Source of the DNA: Candidatus Rokuibacteriota bacterium
GTDB lineage: Bacteria > Methylomirabilota > Methylomirabilia > Rokubacteriales > CSP1-6
Direction of reading: 5' to 3'
Assembly: GCA_016184125.1 (NCBI GenBank)
Contig: JACPDG010000072.1
Location: 20,230-84,229 of the forward strand
Length of the DNA stretch: 64,000 nucleotides
Position 1 is the stretch's first letter. Each line of letters begins with the position of its first letter. Positions 16,091 to 24,987 of this stretch are shown here, piece after piece. Both the position numbers and the translations under genes were made by a program. Under the pieces are notes generated by a model. That model was not told the DNA's origin, ran no database searches, and was given only the letters and a program-made list of their open reading frames with translations.

Positions 16091-17067
16091 CCCGAGCGAA
16101 GATCATCGGGGTCGGGGCCTACGCGCCGAAGCGCATCCTCACGAACGCCGATCTCGAGAAGATGGTCCAGACGAGCGACGCGTGGATCGTGCAGCGCACG
16201 GGGATCAGGGAGCGACGCATCGCGGACGAGGGCGAGACCACGAGCGACCTCGCGGTGCGCGCCGCCCAGCAGGCGCTCGAGCGGGCCAACCTGACGCCCG
16301 ACGACGTCGAGTTCATCGTCGTCGGGACGACCTCGGCCGACATGCAGTTCCCCTCGACCGCGAACTACGTCCAGCACAAGCTCGGCTGCCGCAACGTGGG
16401 CTCGGTGGACGTGTGGGCGGCGTGCACCGGGTCGATCTACAGCCTGTCGATCGGGTCGCAGTTCGTGCAGACGGGGAAATACCGCCGCGTGCTCGTCATC
16501 GGTGCCGAGACGCTGTCGCGCATCACCGACTACACCGACCGGGGGACGTGCATCCTGCTCGCCGACGCCGCGGGCGCCGCCGTGCTGGAGGCGTCGGACG
16601 ACGGTCGCGGCGTGATCGACGCCGACCTCTACTCGGATGCGCGATACTGGGAGCTCCTGTACATGTCGGGCGGTGGCTCCAAGTACCCCGCCTGCCACGA
16701 GACGGTCGACAAGCGCATGCACTACGCCAGGATGCGCGGAAACGAGCTCTTCAAGGTCGCCGTGCGCATGTTCGTCGACTGCTCCTCGAAGCTGCTGGCC
16801 CGCCATGGCCTCGGCGTCAGTGACGTGGACCTCTTCGTTCCCCACCAGGCGAACCTGAGGATCATCGAGGCGGCCGTCAAGCGCCTCGACATCCCGATGA
16901 GCCGCGTGTTCGTCAACGTCGACCGTTACGGCAACACCGGGGCCGCGTCCGTCTACGTGGCGCTCGAGGAAGCGGCGGCGGCCGGCCGGCTGAAGCCGGG
17001 CGACCTCGTCCTCATGGCCGCCTTCGGCGGCGGCGTGACCTGGGGCGCCGCGCTCGTGAGGTGGTAG
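16087..17067 (+). CDS. fabH: 3-oxoacyl-ACP synthase III (FabH)
   Basis: A 326-residue thiolase-fold enzyme that starts fatty acid synthesis by condensing acetyl-CoA with malonyl-ACP. The catalytic Cys113 lies in WAACTGSIYSLSIG (most FabH have A-C-A-G; here Thr follows the Cys), His is in FVPHQANLRI and Asn in RYGNTGAAS. The ATG overlaps the plsX stop in ATGA. The segment YMSGGGSKYPACHETVD is longer than in E. coli FabH, and such variants are common. Chain-initiation specificity (straight or branched) cannot be read directly. Confidence 0.94.
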   Translation: MTRAKIIGVGAYAPKRILTNADLEKMVQTSDAWIVQRTGIRERRIADEGETTSDLAVRAAQQALERANLTPDDVEFIVVGTTSADMQFPSTANYVQHKLGCRNVGSVDVWAACTGSIYSLSIGSQFVQTGKYRRVLVIGAETLSRITDYTDRGTCILLADAAGAAVLEASDDGRGVIDADLYSDARYWELLYMSGGGSKYPACHETVDKRMHYARMRGNELFKVAVRMFVDCSSKLLARHGLGVSDVDLFVPHQANLRIIEAAVKRLDIPMSRVFVNVDRYGNTGAASVYVALEEAAAAGRLKPGDLVLMAAFGGGVTWGAALVRW

Positions 17068-18005
17068 TGACGCTCGCCGTCCTGTTCCCCGGCCAGGGGT
17101 CGCAGTCCGTCGGCATGGGGCGAGTCTTCTACGAGACGTCCGCCGCCGCGAAGGCGGTCTTCGAGGAGGCGGACGACGCGCTCGGCATGCATCTCACGCG
17201 CCTGATCTTCGAGGGGCCCGAGCCGGACCTGGCGCTCACCGCGAACACCCAGCCCGCGGTCCTGACGGCGAGCGTCGCGGCCGCCGCCGTGTGCGCCGAG
17301 CGGGGGCTCGGGCCGGCGCTCGGAGCGGGCCACAGCCTCGGCGAGTACTCGGCGCTCGTCGTCGCGGGCGCGCTCTCTTTCGCCGACGCGGTTCGTGTCG
17401 TGCGCAAGCGCGGGGAGTTCATGCAGGACGCGGTGCCGGTCGGCGCCGGCGCGATGGCAGCCGTCATGGGACTCGACGCCGATGCCGTCGGGGACGTCTG
17501 TCGCGAGGCGGCCGCGGGTGAGGTCGTCGAGGTCGCGAACATCAACTCGGCGGGCCAGATCGTGATCGCCGGCCATCGCGGCGCGGTGGAGCGAGCGGTG
17601 AAGCTGGCGGCGATGCGCGGCGGGCGCAAGTGCACCATCCTCCCCGTGAGCGCGCCGTTCCACAGCTCGCTGATGGCGCCGGCCGCCGAGCGGCTGGCGG
17701 CCGAGCTCGGCGCCGTCGAGGTCCGGGACCCGTCGTTTCCCGTCGCGCGCAACGTGGACGGCGAGCTGACCCGCTCGGCCAGCGACGTGAAGCCGTTCCT
17801 GCTGCGCCAGGTCGCGAGCCCGGTGCGCTGGACCGACTGCGTCCGCCGGCTGTCGGCCGAGGGCGCGACGGCGTTCGTCGAGGTCGGCCCGGGCCGCGTG
17901 TTGACCGGCCTGCTCAAGCGCATCCTCGACGGCGCCCGCGGCTACTCCATCGAGGATCCGGACGGGCTCGAGAAGACGCTCGCGGCGCTCGGGGCGCGGG
18001 CGTGA
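17067..18005 (+). CDS. fabD: Malonyl-CoA:ACP transacylase (FabD)
   Basis: A 312-residue FabD: FPGQGSQSVGMG at the start, the nucleophile Ser90 in GAGHSLGEYSALV, the Arg of VRKRGEFMQ that binds malonate, and VSAPFHSSLM with the catalytic His. It loads malonate onto ACP. I start it at the GTG at 17067, which shares a base with the fabH stop and has GAGG at proper spacing. The GTG at 17061 would leave no room for a ribosome site. The stop overlaps fabG (GTGA). Confidence 0.95.
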   Translation: MTLAVLFPGQGSQSVGMGRVFYETSAAAKAVFEEADDALGMHLTRLIFEGPEPDLALTANTQPAVLTASVAAAAVCAERGLGPALGAGHSLGEYSALVVAGALSFADAVRVVRKRGEFMQDAVPVGAGAMAAVMGLDADAVGDVCREAAAGEVVEVANINSAGQIVIAGHRGAVERAVKLAAMRGGRKCTILPVSAPFHSSLMAPAAERLAAELGAVEVRDPSFPVARNVDGELTRSASDVKPFLLRQVASPVRWTDCVRRLSAEGATAFVEVGPGRVLTGLLKRILDGARGYSIEDPDGLEKTLAALGARA

Positions 18006-18751
18006 CGGCGAGACCGCTGGAGGGGCGAGTCGCCCTCGTGACCGGCGGTACGCGGGGCATCGGCCTCGCCTGCGCGGCACGCCTGGCCGAGCAGGGCGCC
18101 GCGGTGGTCGTCTCGGGCCGGGACACGACCCGGCTCGAGAGCGCCGTCAAGGAGCTCGAGGCGCTCGGCGGCGAGGTGCTCGGCGTGGCGGCGGACGTGG
18201 CGAAGCGCGAGGCCGCGGACCGGCTCACCGAGCGCACGCGGGAGCGTTTCGGTCGCATCGACGTGCTCGTCAACAACGCCGGCATCACGCGCGACGGGCT
18301 TCTGCTGCGGATGAAGGACGACGACTGGGACCAGGTCCTCGACGTCAATCTGCGCGGCGCGTTCCTGATGACGCGGGCGGCGGCGAAGACCATGGCGCGC
18401 CAGAAGAGCGGCCGGATCATCAACATCACCTCGACGGCGGGCGCCATGGGCAGCGCGGGACAGGTGAACTACTCGGCGGCGAAGGCCGGGCTGATCGGGC
18501 TCACGAAGGCGGCCGCGCGCGAGCTCGCGCACTGGTCGATCCTCGTGAACGCGGTCGCGCCCGGCCTGATCCAGACCGACATGGCGGCGGCGATCCCCCA
18601 GGCCGCGCGGGAGGCGCTGCTCGGGCAGGTGCCGCTGGGCCGCATCGGGACCGCGCGGGACGTCGCCGAAATGGTAGGATTCCTCGCCGGAGACGGGGCC
18701 GCCTACATCACCGGGCAGGTCTTCCACGTCAACGGCGGCCTCTACATGTGA
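18002..18751 (+). CDS. fabG: 3-oxoacyl-ACP reductase (FabG)
   Basis: A 249-residue classical short-chain dehydrogenase: the cofactor loop TGGTRGIG at residues 14-21, NNAG at 91-94, the catalytic Ser144, Tyr157 and Lys161 (Y-S-A-A-K), and the C-terminal FHVNGGLYM typical of FabG. It carries out the first reduction of each elongation cycle. The GTG start overlaps the fabD stop. Position between fabD and acpP distinguishes it from the many other SDRs, including the one at 24988. Confidence 0.95.
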   Translation: MTARPLEGRVALVTGGTRGIGLACAARLAEQGAAVVVSGRDTTRLESAVKELEALGGEVLGVAADVAKREAADRLTERTRERFGRIDVLVNNAGITRDGLLLRMKDDDWDQVLDVNLRGAFLMTRAAAKTMARQKSGRIINITSTAGAMGSAGQVNYSAAKAGLIGLTKAAARELAHWSILVNAVAPGLIQTDMAAAIPQAAREALLGQVPLGRIGTARDVAEMVGFLAGDGAAYITGQVFHVNGGLYM

Positions 18752-18791
18752 GCACCGCGTACAACACAGCCTTCTGCGGAGGTGACGGGGC

Positions 18792-19028
18792 ATGGCGAAG
18801 TCGGTTGAGGAGCGAGTGAAGGAGATCATCGTCGAGCAGCTCGGCGTCGAGGAGGACGACGTGACGCCGAACGCCCGGTTCATCGAGGACCTGGGCGCGG
18901 ACTCGCTCGACACCGTCGAGCTCGTCATGGCCCTCGAGGAGAACTTCGATCTCCAGATCCCCGACGAGGACGCGGAGAAGATCTCGACCGTCGGGGACGC
19001 GATCCACTACATCAAGGACAACTCGTAG
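18792..19028 (+). CDS. acpP: Acyl carrier protein
   Basis: A 78-residue acidic helical protein with the phosphopantetheine Ser38 in [16 protein letters not shown]. It carries acyl chains between the Fab enzymes. A good ribosome site (GGAGGTGACGGGGC) precedes the ATG. It is followed two bases later by the fabF start. Confidence 0.97.
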   Translation: MAKSVEERVKEIIVEQLGVEEDDVTPNARFIEDLGADSLDTVELVMALEENFDLQIPDEDAEKISTVGDAIHYIKDNS

Positions 19029-19030
19029 AC

Positions 19031-20275
19031 GTGGAACGGCGGCGGGTCGTCGTCACCGGGTGCGGGGCGCTGACGCCGGTCGGCAACACGGCCGAGGAGT
19101 TCTGGTCCGCGCTGACGCAGGGCCGCTCGGGCGTCGGGCCGATCACGAGGTTCGACGCGACCGGCTATCCCACCCGCATCGCCGCCGAGGTCCGCAACTT
19201 CGACCCGCTCACGTACCTCGACAGGAAGGAAGCGCGCCGTCTGGATCCGTACCTCCAGTACGCCATCGCGTGCTCGGTGATGGCCGTCGCGGATGCGGGG
19301 CTCGATCCCGAGAAGGTGGAGGCGGACCGCTTCGGCGTGCTGATCGGCTCGGGCATCGGCGGAATCTCCACCCTCCTCGAGGGAGAGGACGTCCGGAAGA
19401 CGAAGGGCTTCGATCGCGTGTCGCCCTTCGTCATCCCGATGCTCATCGTCAACATGGCGTCGGGGCTCGTGTCGATGCGGTTCGGCGCCAAGGGACCGAA
19501 CTCGTCCGTCGTCACGGCGTGCGCCACCGGGAACCACGCGATCGGCGACGCGTCGAGGATCATCCAGCGCGGTGACGCCGACGTGATGATCGCCGGTGGC
19601 GCGGAAGCGATCATCGTGCCCCTCACGATCGCGGGCTTCTGCGCGATGAAGGCCATGTCCACGCGCAACGACGAGCCCGAGAAGGCCTCGCGGCCCTTCG
19701 ACGCGAGCCGCGACGGGTTCGTCTGCGGCGAGGGGGGCGGGATCGTGGTGCTGGAGTCGCTCGAGCACGCAGAGCGGCGCGGGGCGCGGATCTACGCCGA
19801 GGTCGTGGGCTACGCGATGACCGCCGACGCGCACCACATGACCGCGCCCGACCCCGCGGGCGATGGCGCGACGCGCGCGATGGCGCTCACGCTCGCGGAT
19901 GGCGGGATCGCACCCGGCGACGTCGGGTACATCAACGCGCACGGGACGTCGACGCCGTACAACGACAAGTTCGAGACCCTGGCGATCAAGCGGGTCTTCG
20001 GAGACCACGCGCGGCGGCTCGCGGTGTCCTCGACCAAGTCGATGACGGGTCACCTGCTCGGCGCGGCGGGCGGCATCGAGGCGATCGCGACCGTCTTCGC
20101 GCTCCACCACGGGGTGCTGCCGCCGACGATCAATTACGAGACGCCCGACCCGGAGTGCGACCTGGACTACGTGCCGAACCAGGCCCGCAAGCACGAGGTC
20201 GAGGTCGCGCTCTCGAACGCGTTCGGCTTCGGCGGCACCAACGCCACGCTCGCCTTCCGGAAGTACCGGGCGTAG
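19031..20275 (+). CDS. fabF: 3-oxoacyl-ACP synthase II (FabF)
   Basis: A 414-residue elongating ketosynthase with Cys in [13 protein letters not shown] and the two catalytic His in [11 protein letters not shown] and [10 protein letters not shown], ending [12 protein letters not shown]. It condenses malonyl-ACP with acyl-ACP. The GTG start is two bases after the acpP stop, with AAGGA upstream in acpP. It ends the core fatty-acid set; the repeat-B copy and an RNase III-like gene follow, the place where rnc commonly lies. Confidence 0.96.
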   Translation: MERRRVVVTGCGALTPVGNTAEEFWSALTQGRSGVGPITRFDATGYPTRIAAEVRNFDPLTYLDRKEARRLDPYLQYAIACSVMAVADAGLDPEKVEADRFGVLIGSGIGGISTLLEGEDVRKTKGFDRVSPFVIPMLIVNMASGLVSMRFGAKGPNSSVVTACATGNHAIGDASRIIQRGDADVMIAGGAEAIIVPLTIAGFCAMKAMSTRNDEPEKASRPFDASRDGFVCGEGGGIVVLESLEHAERRGARIYAEVVGYAMTADAHHMTAPDPAGDGATRAMALTLADGGIAPGDVGYINAHGTSTPYNDKFETLAIKRVFGDHARRLAVSSTKSMTGHLLGAAGGIEAIATVFALHHGVLPPTINYETPDPECDLDYVPNQARKHEVEVALSNAFGFGGTNATLAFRKYRA

Positions 20276-20304
20276 CCGGGCTTTTTCCCGCACCCATCAT
20301 GCGT

Positions 20305-20343
20305 GAGGCGGCCGGGGCCCCCCGGCGCCACCCGGCCGGTCTC
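20305..20343. repeat. Dispersed intergenic repeat family B, copy 2
   Basis: GAGGCGGCC, a G/C run and GCGCCACCCGGCCGGTCTC match the copy at 13132-13166. It lies directly after fabF and before the RNase III-like gene. Open frames running through it are probably not translated, which is one reason for placing the next start at 20435. Confidence 0.5.
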
Positions 20344-20434
20344 GCGCAACGGCTTCGTGAACACTGTCAGGCGAGCGCCCGGCCCATGGGCTTCGCGTCA
20401 CTTCGTTGCTGCTCCCCGGTCGCTTGATCCGGGC

Positions 20435-20875
20435 GTGGACGCCGAGCGGACCGCCCTGTTCGAGGAGAGGATCGGGCACCGGTTTCTCGATCCCGCGCTG
20501 CTCGACCGGGCCCTGACGCACGCGTCCTGGGCCAACGAGCACCCGCCTGCCGCGGACCACGAGAGCCTCGCGCTCGTCGGCGACGCCGCCCTGTCGCTCG
20601 TCGTCGCCGAACGGCTCTATGCGGCCGATCCGGACGCGCCCGTGGGCGTGCTCACCCCCCGACGAGCCGAGATCGTCTCCGACGCGAACCTCGCGCGCTG
20701 GTCGACGGAGCTCGGACTCGGCGAGCTCGTGAAGCTCGGACGCGGTGAGGATCTGACGGGCGGGCGCAGCCGGGCGTCGATCCTCGCGACGACGCTCGAG
20801 GCCGTGCTCGGCGCGATCCACCTCGAGAGCGGGCTCGACGCCGTGCGAGCGGTCGTCCGGCGTCTGGGGGCGTGA
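20435..20875 (+). CDS. RNase III-like protein, catalytically degenerate, no dsRNA-binding domain
   Basis: A 146-residue protein that follows the RNase III catalytic fold from FEERIGHRFLDPALLDRALT to ILATTLEAVLGAIHLESG. In the signature segment it reads HESLALVGDAAL, where RNase III has N-E-R-L-E-F-L-G-D. By E. coli numbering E38, D45 and E117 are kept, but E41 is Ala, E65 is Val and D114 is Thr, so metal-dependent cleavage is probably lost. The dsRNA-binding domain is absent (E. coli enzyme 226 residues). It occupies the usual rnc place after fabF. The GTG start is uncertain; the frame is open upstream through a repeat. It may be a dead paralogue with a structural or regulatory role. Confidence 0.75.
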   Translation: MDAERTALFEERIGHRFLDPALLDRALTHASWANEHPPAADHESLALVGDAALSLVVAERLYAADPDAPVGVLTPRRAEIVSDANLARWSTELGLGELVKLGRGEDLTGGRSRASILATTLEAVLGAIHLESGLDAVRAVVRRLGA

Positions 20876-20887
20876 TACGCTGGCACC

Positions 20888-22039
20888 ATGCGATTGTGGC
20901 CGTTCGGTCGACGCGAGCGGCACGTCGCGTCCCTGCCGGACGATCTGCTCTTCGTCGAGCACCTGCTCCGACGCAACGTCGAGGATCTGGTGGCCGTGCG
21001 CGACCGCCAGGTCGTGGGCGGCACGGTCGTGTTTCGCGGCGAGCTCCTGTCGGCACCCGGCCGGGCGCTCGACGTCCTCACGGATCGCCTGCGCCCCTTC
21101 GGGTTCACGCCCTTCCTGAGGCCCGACCCGTACGGCGTCGCGGTCCACGCGTGGCCGCTCGTGGAGCGCCGGACGCCGGAGCGGATCAGGCTCAACATCC
21201 TGCTGTTCGCGTTGACGTGCCTCTCGGTGCTGATGGCCGGCGCGGGAGCCTGGCTCCTGGACCCCGTGACCGCGATCGTCCTGTTCGCCGCGGAGCCGTG
21301 GCGGCTCCTCACGGGCGTGCCGTTCGCGGTGACACTGCTCGCGATCCTCGGGACGCACGAGTTCGGGCACTACTTCGCCGCGCGGTACTACAAGGCGTCG
21401 GTGAGCTTGCCGTACTTCATCCCGGCGCCGCCGCCGTTCCCGTTCGGCACGCTGGGCGCGATCATCCGCATGCGCTCGCTCGCGCGTGACCGCAACTCGC
21501 TCTTCGACATCGCGGCGGCGGGTCCGCTCGCCGGGCTCGCGGTCGCGGTTCCCGCGATCGTGCTGGGCCTCGAGTGGTCGCGCGTGGTGCCCATCCCGCC
21601 CGGCGAGCCGCTGATCTTCTTCGGCGACTCGCTGCTGATGCGCCTGCTGGTCCTCCTGCGCTTCGGGCCCATCCCGGACGGTCACGACGTCGTCGTCCAT
21701 CCGGTGGCGCTGGCCGGCTGGGTCGGACTCCTCGTGACCGCGCTGAACCTGTTCCCCGTGGGGCAGCTCGATGGCGGTCGAATCGCCTACGCGCTCTTCG
21801 GCCGGCGCCACGCGCTCGTCGGCAAGCTGACCGTCGGCGCGCTGGTGGGGCTCTTCGCGGTGACGTGGTCGGTGAACTGGCTCGTGTGGGCGGCGCTGAT
21901 CGTCTTGCTGGTCGGCTTCACCCATCACCCGCCGCTCGACGACGTGACGCCGCTGTCGTCCGGGCGCAGGACGGTCGGGTGGGGCTGCCTGGTCCTGCTC
22001 GTCCTGCTGGTTCCGCCGAACCCGATCTCGATCGGGTAG
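20888..22039 (+). CDS. M50-family site-2-type membrane zinc protease
   Basis: A 383-residue membrane protein with the zinc motif HEFGH at residues 157-161 in a membrane helix and the third ligand in NLFPVGQLDGGR, the S2P/SREBP-type pair. An N-terminal soluble domain of about 100 residues (PFGFTPFLRPDPYGVAVHAW) precedes the helices, as in plant EGY and related bacterial M50B proteases. The PYFIPAPPPFPFGTLGAII segment is typical of that subgroup. It would cut membrane-bound regulators or misfolded proteins within the membrane. It begins 12 bases after the RNase III-like gene and ends before a repeat-A copy. Confidence 0.9.
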   Translation: MRLWPFGRRERHVASLPDDLLFVEHLLRRNVEDLVAVRDRQVVGGTVVFRGELLSAPGRALDVLTDRLRPFGFTPFLRPDPYGVAVHAWPLVERRTPERIRLNILLFALTCLSVLMAGAGAWLLDPVTAIVLFAAEPWRLLTGVPFAVTLLAILGTHEFGHYFAARYYKASVSLPYFIPAPPPFPFGTLGAIIRMRSLARDRNSLFDIAAAGPLAGLAVAVPAIVLGLEWSRVVPIPPGEPLIFFGDSLLMRLLVLLRFGPIPDGHDVVVHPVALAGWVGLLVTALNLFPVGQLDGGRIAYALFGRRHALVGKLTVGALVGLFAVTWSVNWLVWAALIVLLVGFTHHPPLDDVTPLSSGRRTVGWGCLVLLVLLVPPNPISIG

Positions 22040-22077
22040 CCTTTCCCACGATCAAGAGAGCCGGTGAACGAACCGCG

Positions 22078-22157
22078 TTCCCGAGGAGCGGCCCGGGTCC
22101 CCCGGGCCGCTTCCGAGCCGCCAAGGGGGGCATGGGGGGCCCTTCGAGGCCCCCCAT
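22078..22157. repeat. Dispersed repeat family A copy with perfect terminal hairpin
   Basis: Between two converging genes. It contains GCGGCCCGGGTCCCCCGGGC and ends in a perfect 10-bp hairpin, ATGGGGGGCC (22132-22141) / GGCCCCCCAT (22148-22157) with loop CTTCGA. It stops at the base before the MFS stop codon. A bidirectional terminator role fits the position, though there is no T-run. Confidence 0.85.
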
Positions 22158-23393
22158 TCAAGCGGTCGGGCCTCCGGCGCGCACCCGCGCGAGCAAGGCG
22201 AGGCCGATCAGGAAAAAGCTGCCGACGGCGAAGATCGCTGCGCGCTGATCGCCGGCCAGCGCGTGTGAGACCTCGCCGAAAAGCAACGGCCCCAGGATCG
22301 CCCCCGTCTTGCCGACGAGGGAGTAGAAGCCGAAGAATTCGGCCTCGCGTTCGCGCGGCACCAGCGTCGCCATGAACGTCCGGCTCGCCGCCTGGATCGC
22401 GCCCAGGCCGCTGCCGGCGAACACGGCGACGATCCAGAACTGCCACTTCTCGGTGACGAAATAGGCGAGCGTCGTCACGCCGAGCCACTGGACGAGCGTC
22501 ACGGCGACGACGAGCTTCGGACCGCGGCGGTCGGTGGCGCGGGCCCAGGCGACCGACCCGAGCAGTGCGGTGATCTGAACGACGAGGAACAGCAGGATCA
22601 GATCGGCGAACGCGAACCCGAGCGTCGTGCGGGCGAACACGCCGGACATGGTGATGACGGTGTTCACCCCATCCTCGTACACGAAGTACGCCAGCAGGAA
22701 GCGCAGCATCTGTCGCCGCTCGGGATGGCGGACGATCTCTCGCAGGGTCGCGAGGGTCTCCCGGAACCCGCGGGCGATCGCCGTGCCGAGCGGCACCGGA
22801 TGGCGCGCATCGCCGGGCAGGACGAGGAGGGCAGGCGCCGCGAACACCCCGAACTGCACCGCGGTGGTGAGGAAGCAGGCCGTGTAGAGCTCCGCGCGTG
22901 CAAAGGGATACGCCGCAACGAAGGCGACCAGCGACCCGGCGTATCCCACGGCGAACCCGGCGGCGGACACGCGACCGAGCCGCTCGGGAGATGCGATCCG
23001 GGGCAGGTAGGCGTTGTAGTACACGACCGCGGCCTCGAACGTGACGAAACCCGCCACGCCGATGACGAATCCCCAGACGACCATGCCGGGGCCGACCGTG
23101 GCGAGGAGCGCCGTCGACGCGACCGCGGCCGCCGTGAAGCCGACGAGGAAGGGCTTGCGCGCGCCGGCGTGGTCGGCGATGCCGCCGAGCACGGGAGAGG
23201 CGACCGCGACGAGCACCATCGACGTCGACACCAGCCGACCCCACCACCGATCGCCGAGCCCCTCGGCGTTGCCGACGACCAGGTCCGTGTAGTAGGGCGG
23301 GAAGATCGCGGTCACGATGATCGCGGCGAACGCGGAGTTGGCGAAGTCGTAGAGCGTCCACGCGACGACCGTCCTGCGCGAGCCGGCGGCCAC
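22158..23393 (-). CDS. MFS transporter, UMF1/Atg22-like family
   Basis: A 411-residue protein with about twelve membrane segments. The start AWTLYDFANSAFAAIIVTA carries the Y-D-F-A-N-S-A motif that defines the UMF1 (Atg22-like) branch of the MFS. RATDRRGPK is an MFS cytoplasmic loop, and FMATLVPREREAEFFGFYSL is also typical. Substrates of bacterial members are mostly unknown. It converges with the M50 protease gene, with the repeat-A copy between, and is divergent from the glutamine synthetase-like gene 60 bases away, so a shared control region there is possible. Confidence 0.85.
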   Translation of the reverse strand: MAAGSRRTVVAWTLYDFANSAFAAIIVTAIFPPYYTDLVVGNAEGLGDRWWGRLVSTSMVLVAVASPVLGGIADHAGARKPFLVGFTAAAVASTALLATVGPGMVVWGFVIGVAGFVTFEAAVVYYNAYLPRIASPERLGRVSAAGFAVGYAGSLVAFVAAYPFARAELYTACFLTTAVQFGVFAAPALLVLPGDARHPVPLGTAIARGFRETLATLREIVRHPERRQMLRFLLAYFVYEDGVNTVITMSGVFARTTLGFAFADLILLFLVVQITALLGSVAWARATDRRGPKLVVAVTLVQWLGVTTLAYFVTEKWQFWIVAVFAGSGLGAIQAASRTFMATLVPREREAEFFGFYSLVGKTGAILGPLLFGEVSHALAGDQRAAIFAVGSFFLIGLALLARVRAGGPTA

Positions 23394-23453
23394 GCCGGGA
23401 GAATACCACGCGGCCGATGACAGGCCCCCGCGCCTGGGCTACACTCCCGCGAC

Positions 23454-24833
23454 ATGGCCGGACGCATCGATCCGCGAACCCTCGCATCCCTGGTCCGGCG
23501 CGGCGACATCGACACCGTGCTGGCCGTGTTCCCGGACGGTCTGGGCCGCCTCCTGGGCAAGCGCCTGGTCGGCCGCCACTTCGTCGAGCGGGTGCTCGAC
23601 GACGGCGTGCACGCGTGCATCTACCTCTTCACGGTCGACATGGAGATGGAGCCGCTGCCCGGCTTCACGCTGACGTCCTGGGAGCGCGGCTATGGCGACA
23701 TGAAGATGGTGCCGGACCTCCGCACGCTCCGGCGCATTCCGTGGCTGCCCAAGACGGCGCTCGTGTTGTGCGACGTGTACGGCGAGGAGGGGCATCCGGT
23801 CGAGGAGGCGCCGCGGTGGGTGCTGCGCCGCCAGGTCGAGCGCGCCGCGGCGCTCGGGTACAGCGTGAAGGCCGCGGCGGAGCTCGAGCTCTACTGCTTC
23901 CGCGACACGTTCGAGGCCGCGCAGGGCAAGCGTTACCACGGGCTCACGCCCGTGGCCGGGTACCTGGAGGATTACCACATCCTGCAGACCACGAAGGAGG
24001 AGCCGCTGATCCGCGCCGTCCGCAACGGCATGGAGGCGGCCGATGTGCCGATCGAGACCTCCAAGGGCGAGTGGGGACGAGGCCAGGAGGAGATCAACCT
24101 CGTCTACGCCGACGCGCTCGAGGCGGCGGATCGCGCCGCGCTCTACAAGCACGGCGCGAAGGAGATCGCGTACCTGCAGGGCTCGGCGGTGACGTTCATG
24201 GCGAAGTACGACCAGAACGCCGCCGGCTCGTCGTTCCACCTCCACTCGTCCCTGTGGGATCGGGCCGGACGCCGGGCGCTCTTCGCGCCGGTGGCCGGAC
24301 GCAAGGGCGCCAGGCGCGAGCCGCCGCCGCTCTTCGGGCACTGGCTCGCCGGCCAGCTGGCGGCTGCGCGCGAGCTCACGTACTTCTACGCGCCGACCGT
24401 CAATTCCTACAAGCGGTACCAGTCGGGATCGTTCGCACCGACCCGTATCGTCGCAGGCTGGGACAACCGGACGTGCGGCTTCCGGCTGTGCGGGGAGGGG
24501 GCGAGCCGGCGCGTCGAGAACCGCATTCCCGGTGCCGACGCCAACCCGTACCTGGCGTTCGCCGCGACGATCGCCGCCGGGCTCCACGGGATCACCCAGA
24601 AGCTCAAGGCCCCTCGGCCGTACGAGGGCAACGCCTACGAGGATGCGTCGCTGCCCCAGGTGCCGAAGACCCTGCGCGACGCGATCGCCGAGCTCGAGGG
24701 CTCGAAGCTCGCGCGCGCGGCGTTCGGCAGCCGCGTCGTCGACCACTACGTCCACGGCGCGCGTCTCGAGCAGGAGGCGTTCGACCGCGCCGTCACCGAC
24801 TGGGAGCTGCTGCGCTACTTCGAGAGGATCTGA
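23454..24833 (+). CDS. Glutamine synthetase-family enzyme (GlnA3/GlnT/PuuA-like)
   Basis: A 459-residue enzyme with the glutamine synthetase beta-grasp N-terminus (LAVFPDGLGRLLGKRLVGRH) and catalytic domain: AAELELYCF, GQEEINLVYADAL, the metal/substrate region NAAGSSFHLHSSLWD and the RVENRIPGADANPYLAFAAT segment. The V-E-N-R form with PGADANPY places it with gamma-glutamyl ligases acting on amines rather than housekeeping GlnA. The reaction is probably ATP-dependent amide formation between glutamate and an amine. It is followed by an SDR and a PLP enzyme, so a catabolic role is likely. The exact substrate is unknown. Confidence 0.85.
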   Translation: MAGRIDPRTLASLVRRGDIDTVLAVFPDGLGRLLGKRLVGRHFVERVLDDGVHACIYLFTVDMEMEPLPGFTLTSWERGYGDMKMVPDLRTLRRIPWLPKTALVLCDVYGEEGHPVEEAPRWVLRRQVERAAALGYSVKAAAELELYCFRDTFEAAQGKRYHGLTPVAGYLEDYHILQTTKEEPLIRAVRNGMEAADVPIETSKGEWGRGQEEINLVYADALEAADRAALYKHGAKEIAYLQGSAVTFMAKYDQNAAGSSFHLHSSLWDRAGRRALFAPVAGRKGARREPPPLFGHWLAGQLAAARELTYFYAPTVNSYKRYQSGSFAPTRIVAGWDNRTCGFRLCGEGASRRVENRIPGADANPYLAFAATIAAGLHGITQKLKAPRPYEGNAYEDASLPQVPKTLRDAIAELEGSKLARAAFGSRVVDHYVHGARLEQEAFDRAVTDWELLRYFERI

Positions 24834-24836
24834 TGT

Positions 24837-24966
24837 CATGGGGGGACTACCGAAGCCCCCCAAGCCCCCCGGGCGGCTCGCACACGGCCCGGGGGACCCG
24901 GGCCGCGGCTCGGGAGCGGGCTGCGTTCAGGAGCCGGCTTCATGGGGGGACTGACGAAGCCCCCGG
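24837..24966. repeat. Dispersed repeat family A, one full and one partial copy
   Basis: Two copies in tandem: ATGGGGGGACTACCGAAG at about 24838 with the C-rich body, and a second ATGGGGGGACTGACGAAG at about 24940 cut short. Both match the unit at 14757. They fill most of the gap between the glutamine synthetase-like and SDR genes. Confidence 0.8.
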
Positions 24967-24987
24967 GTGCGTTCACGAGAACGGGTG

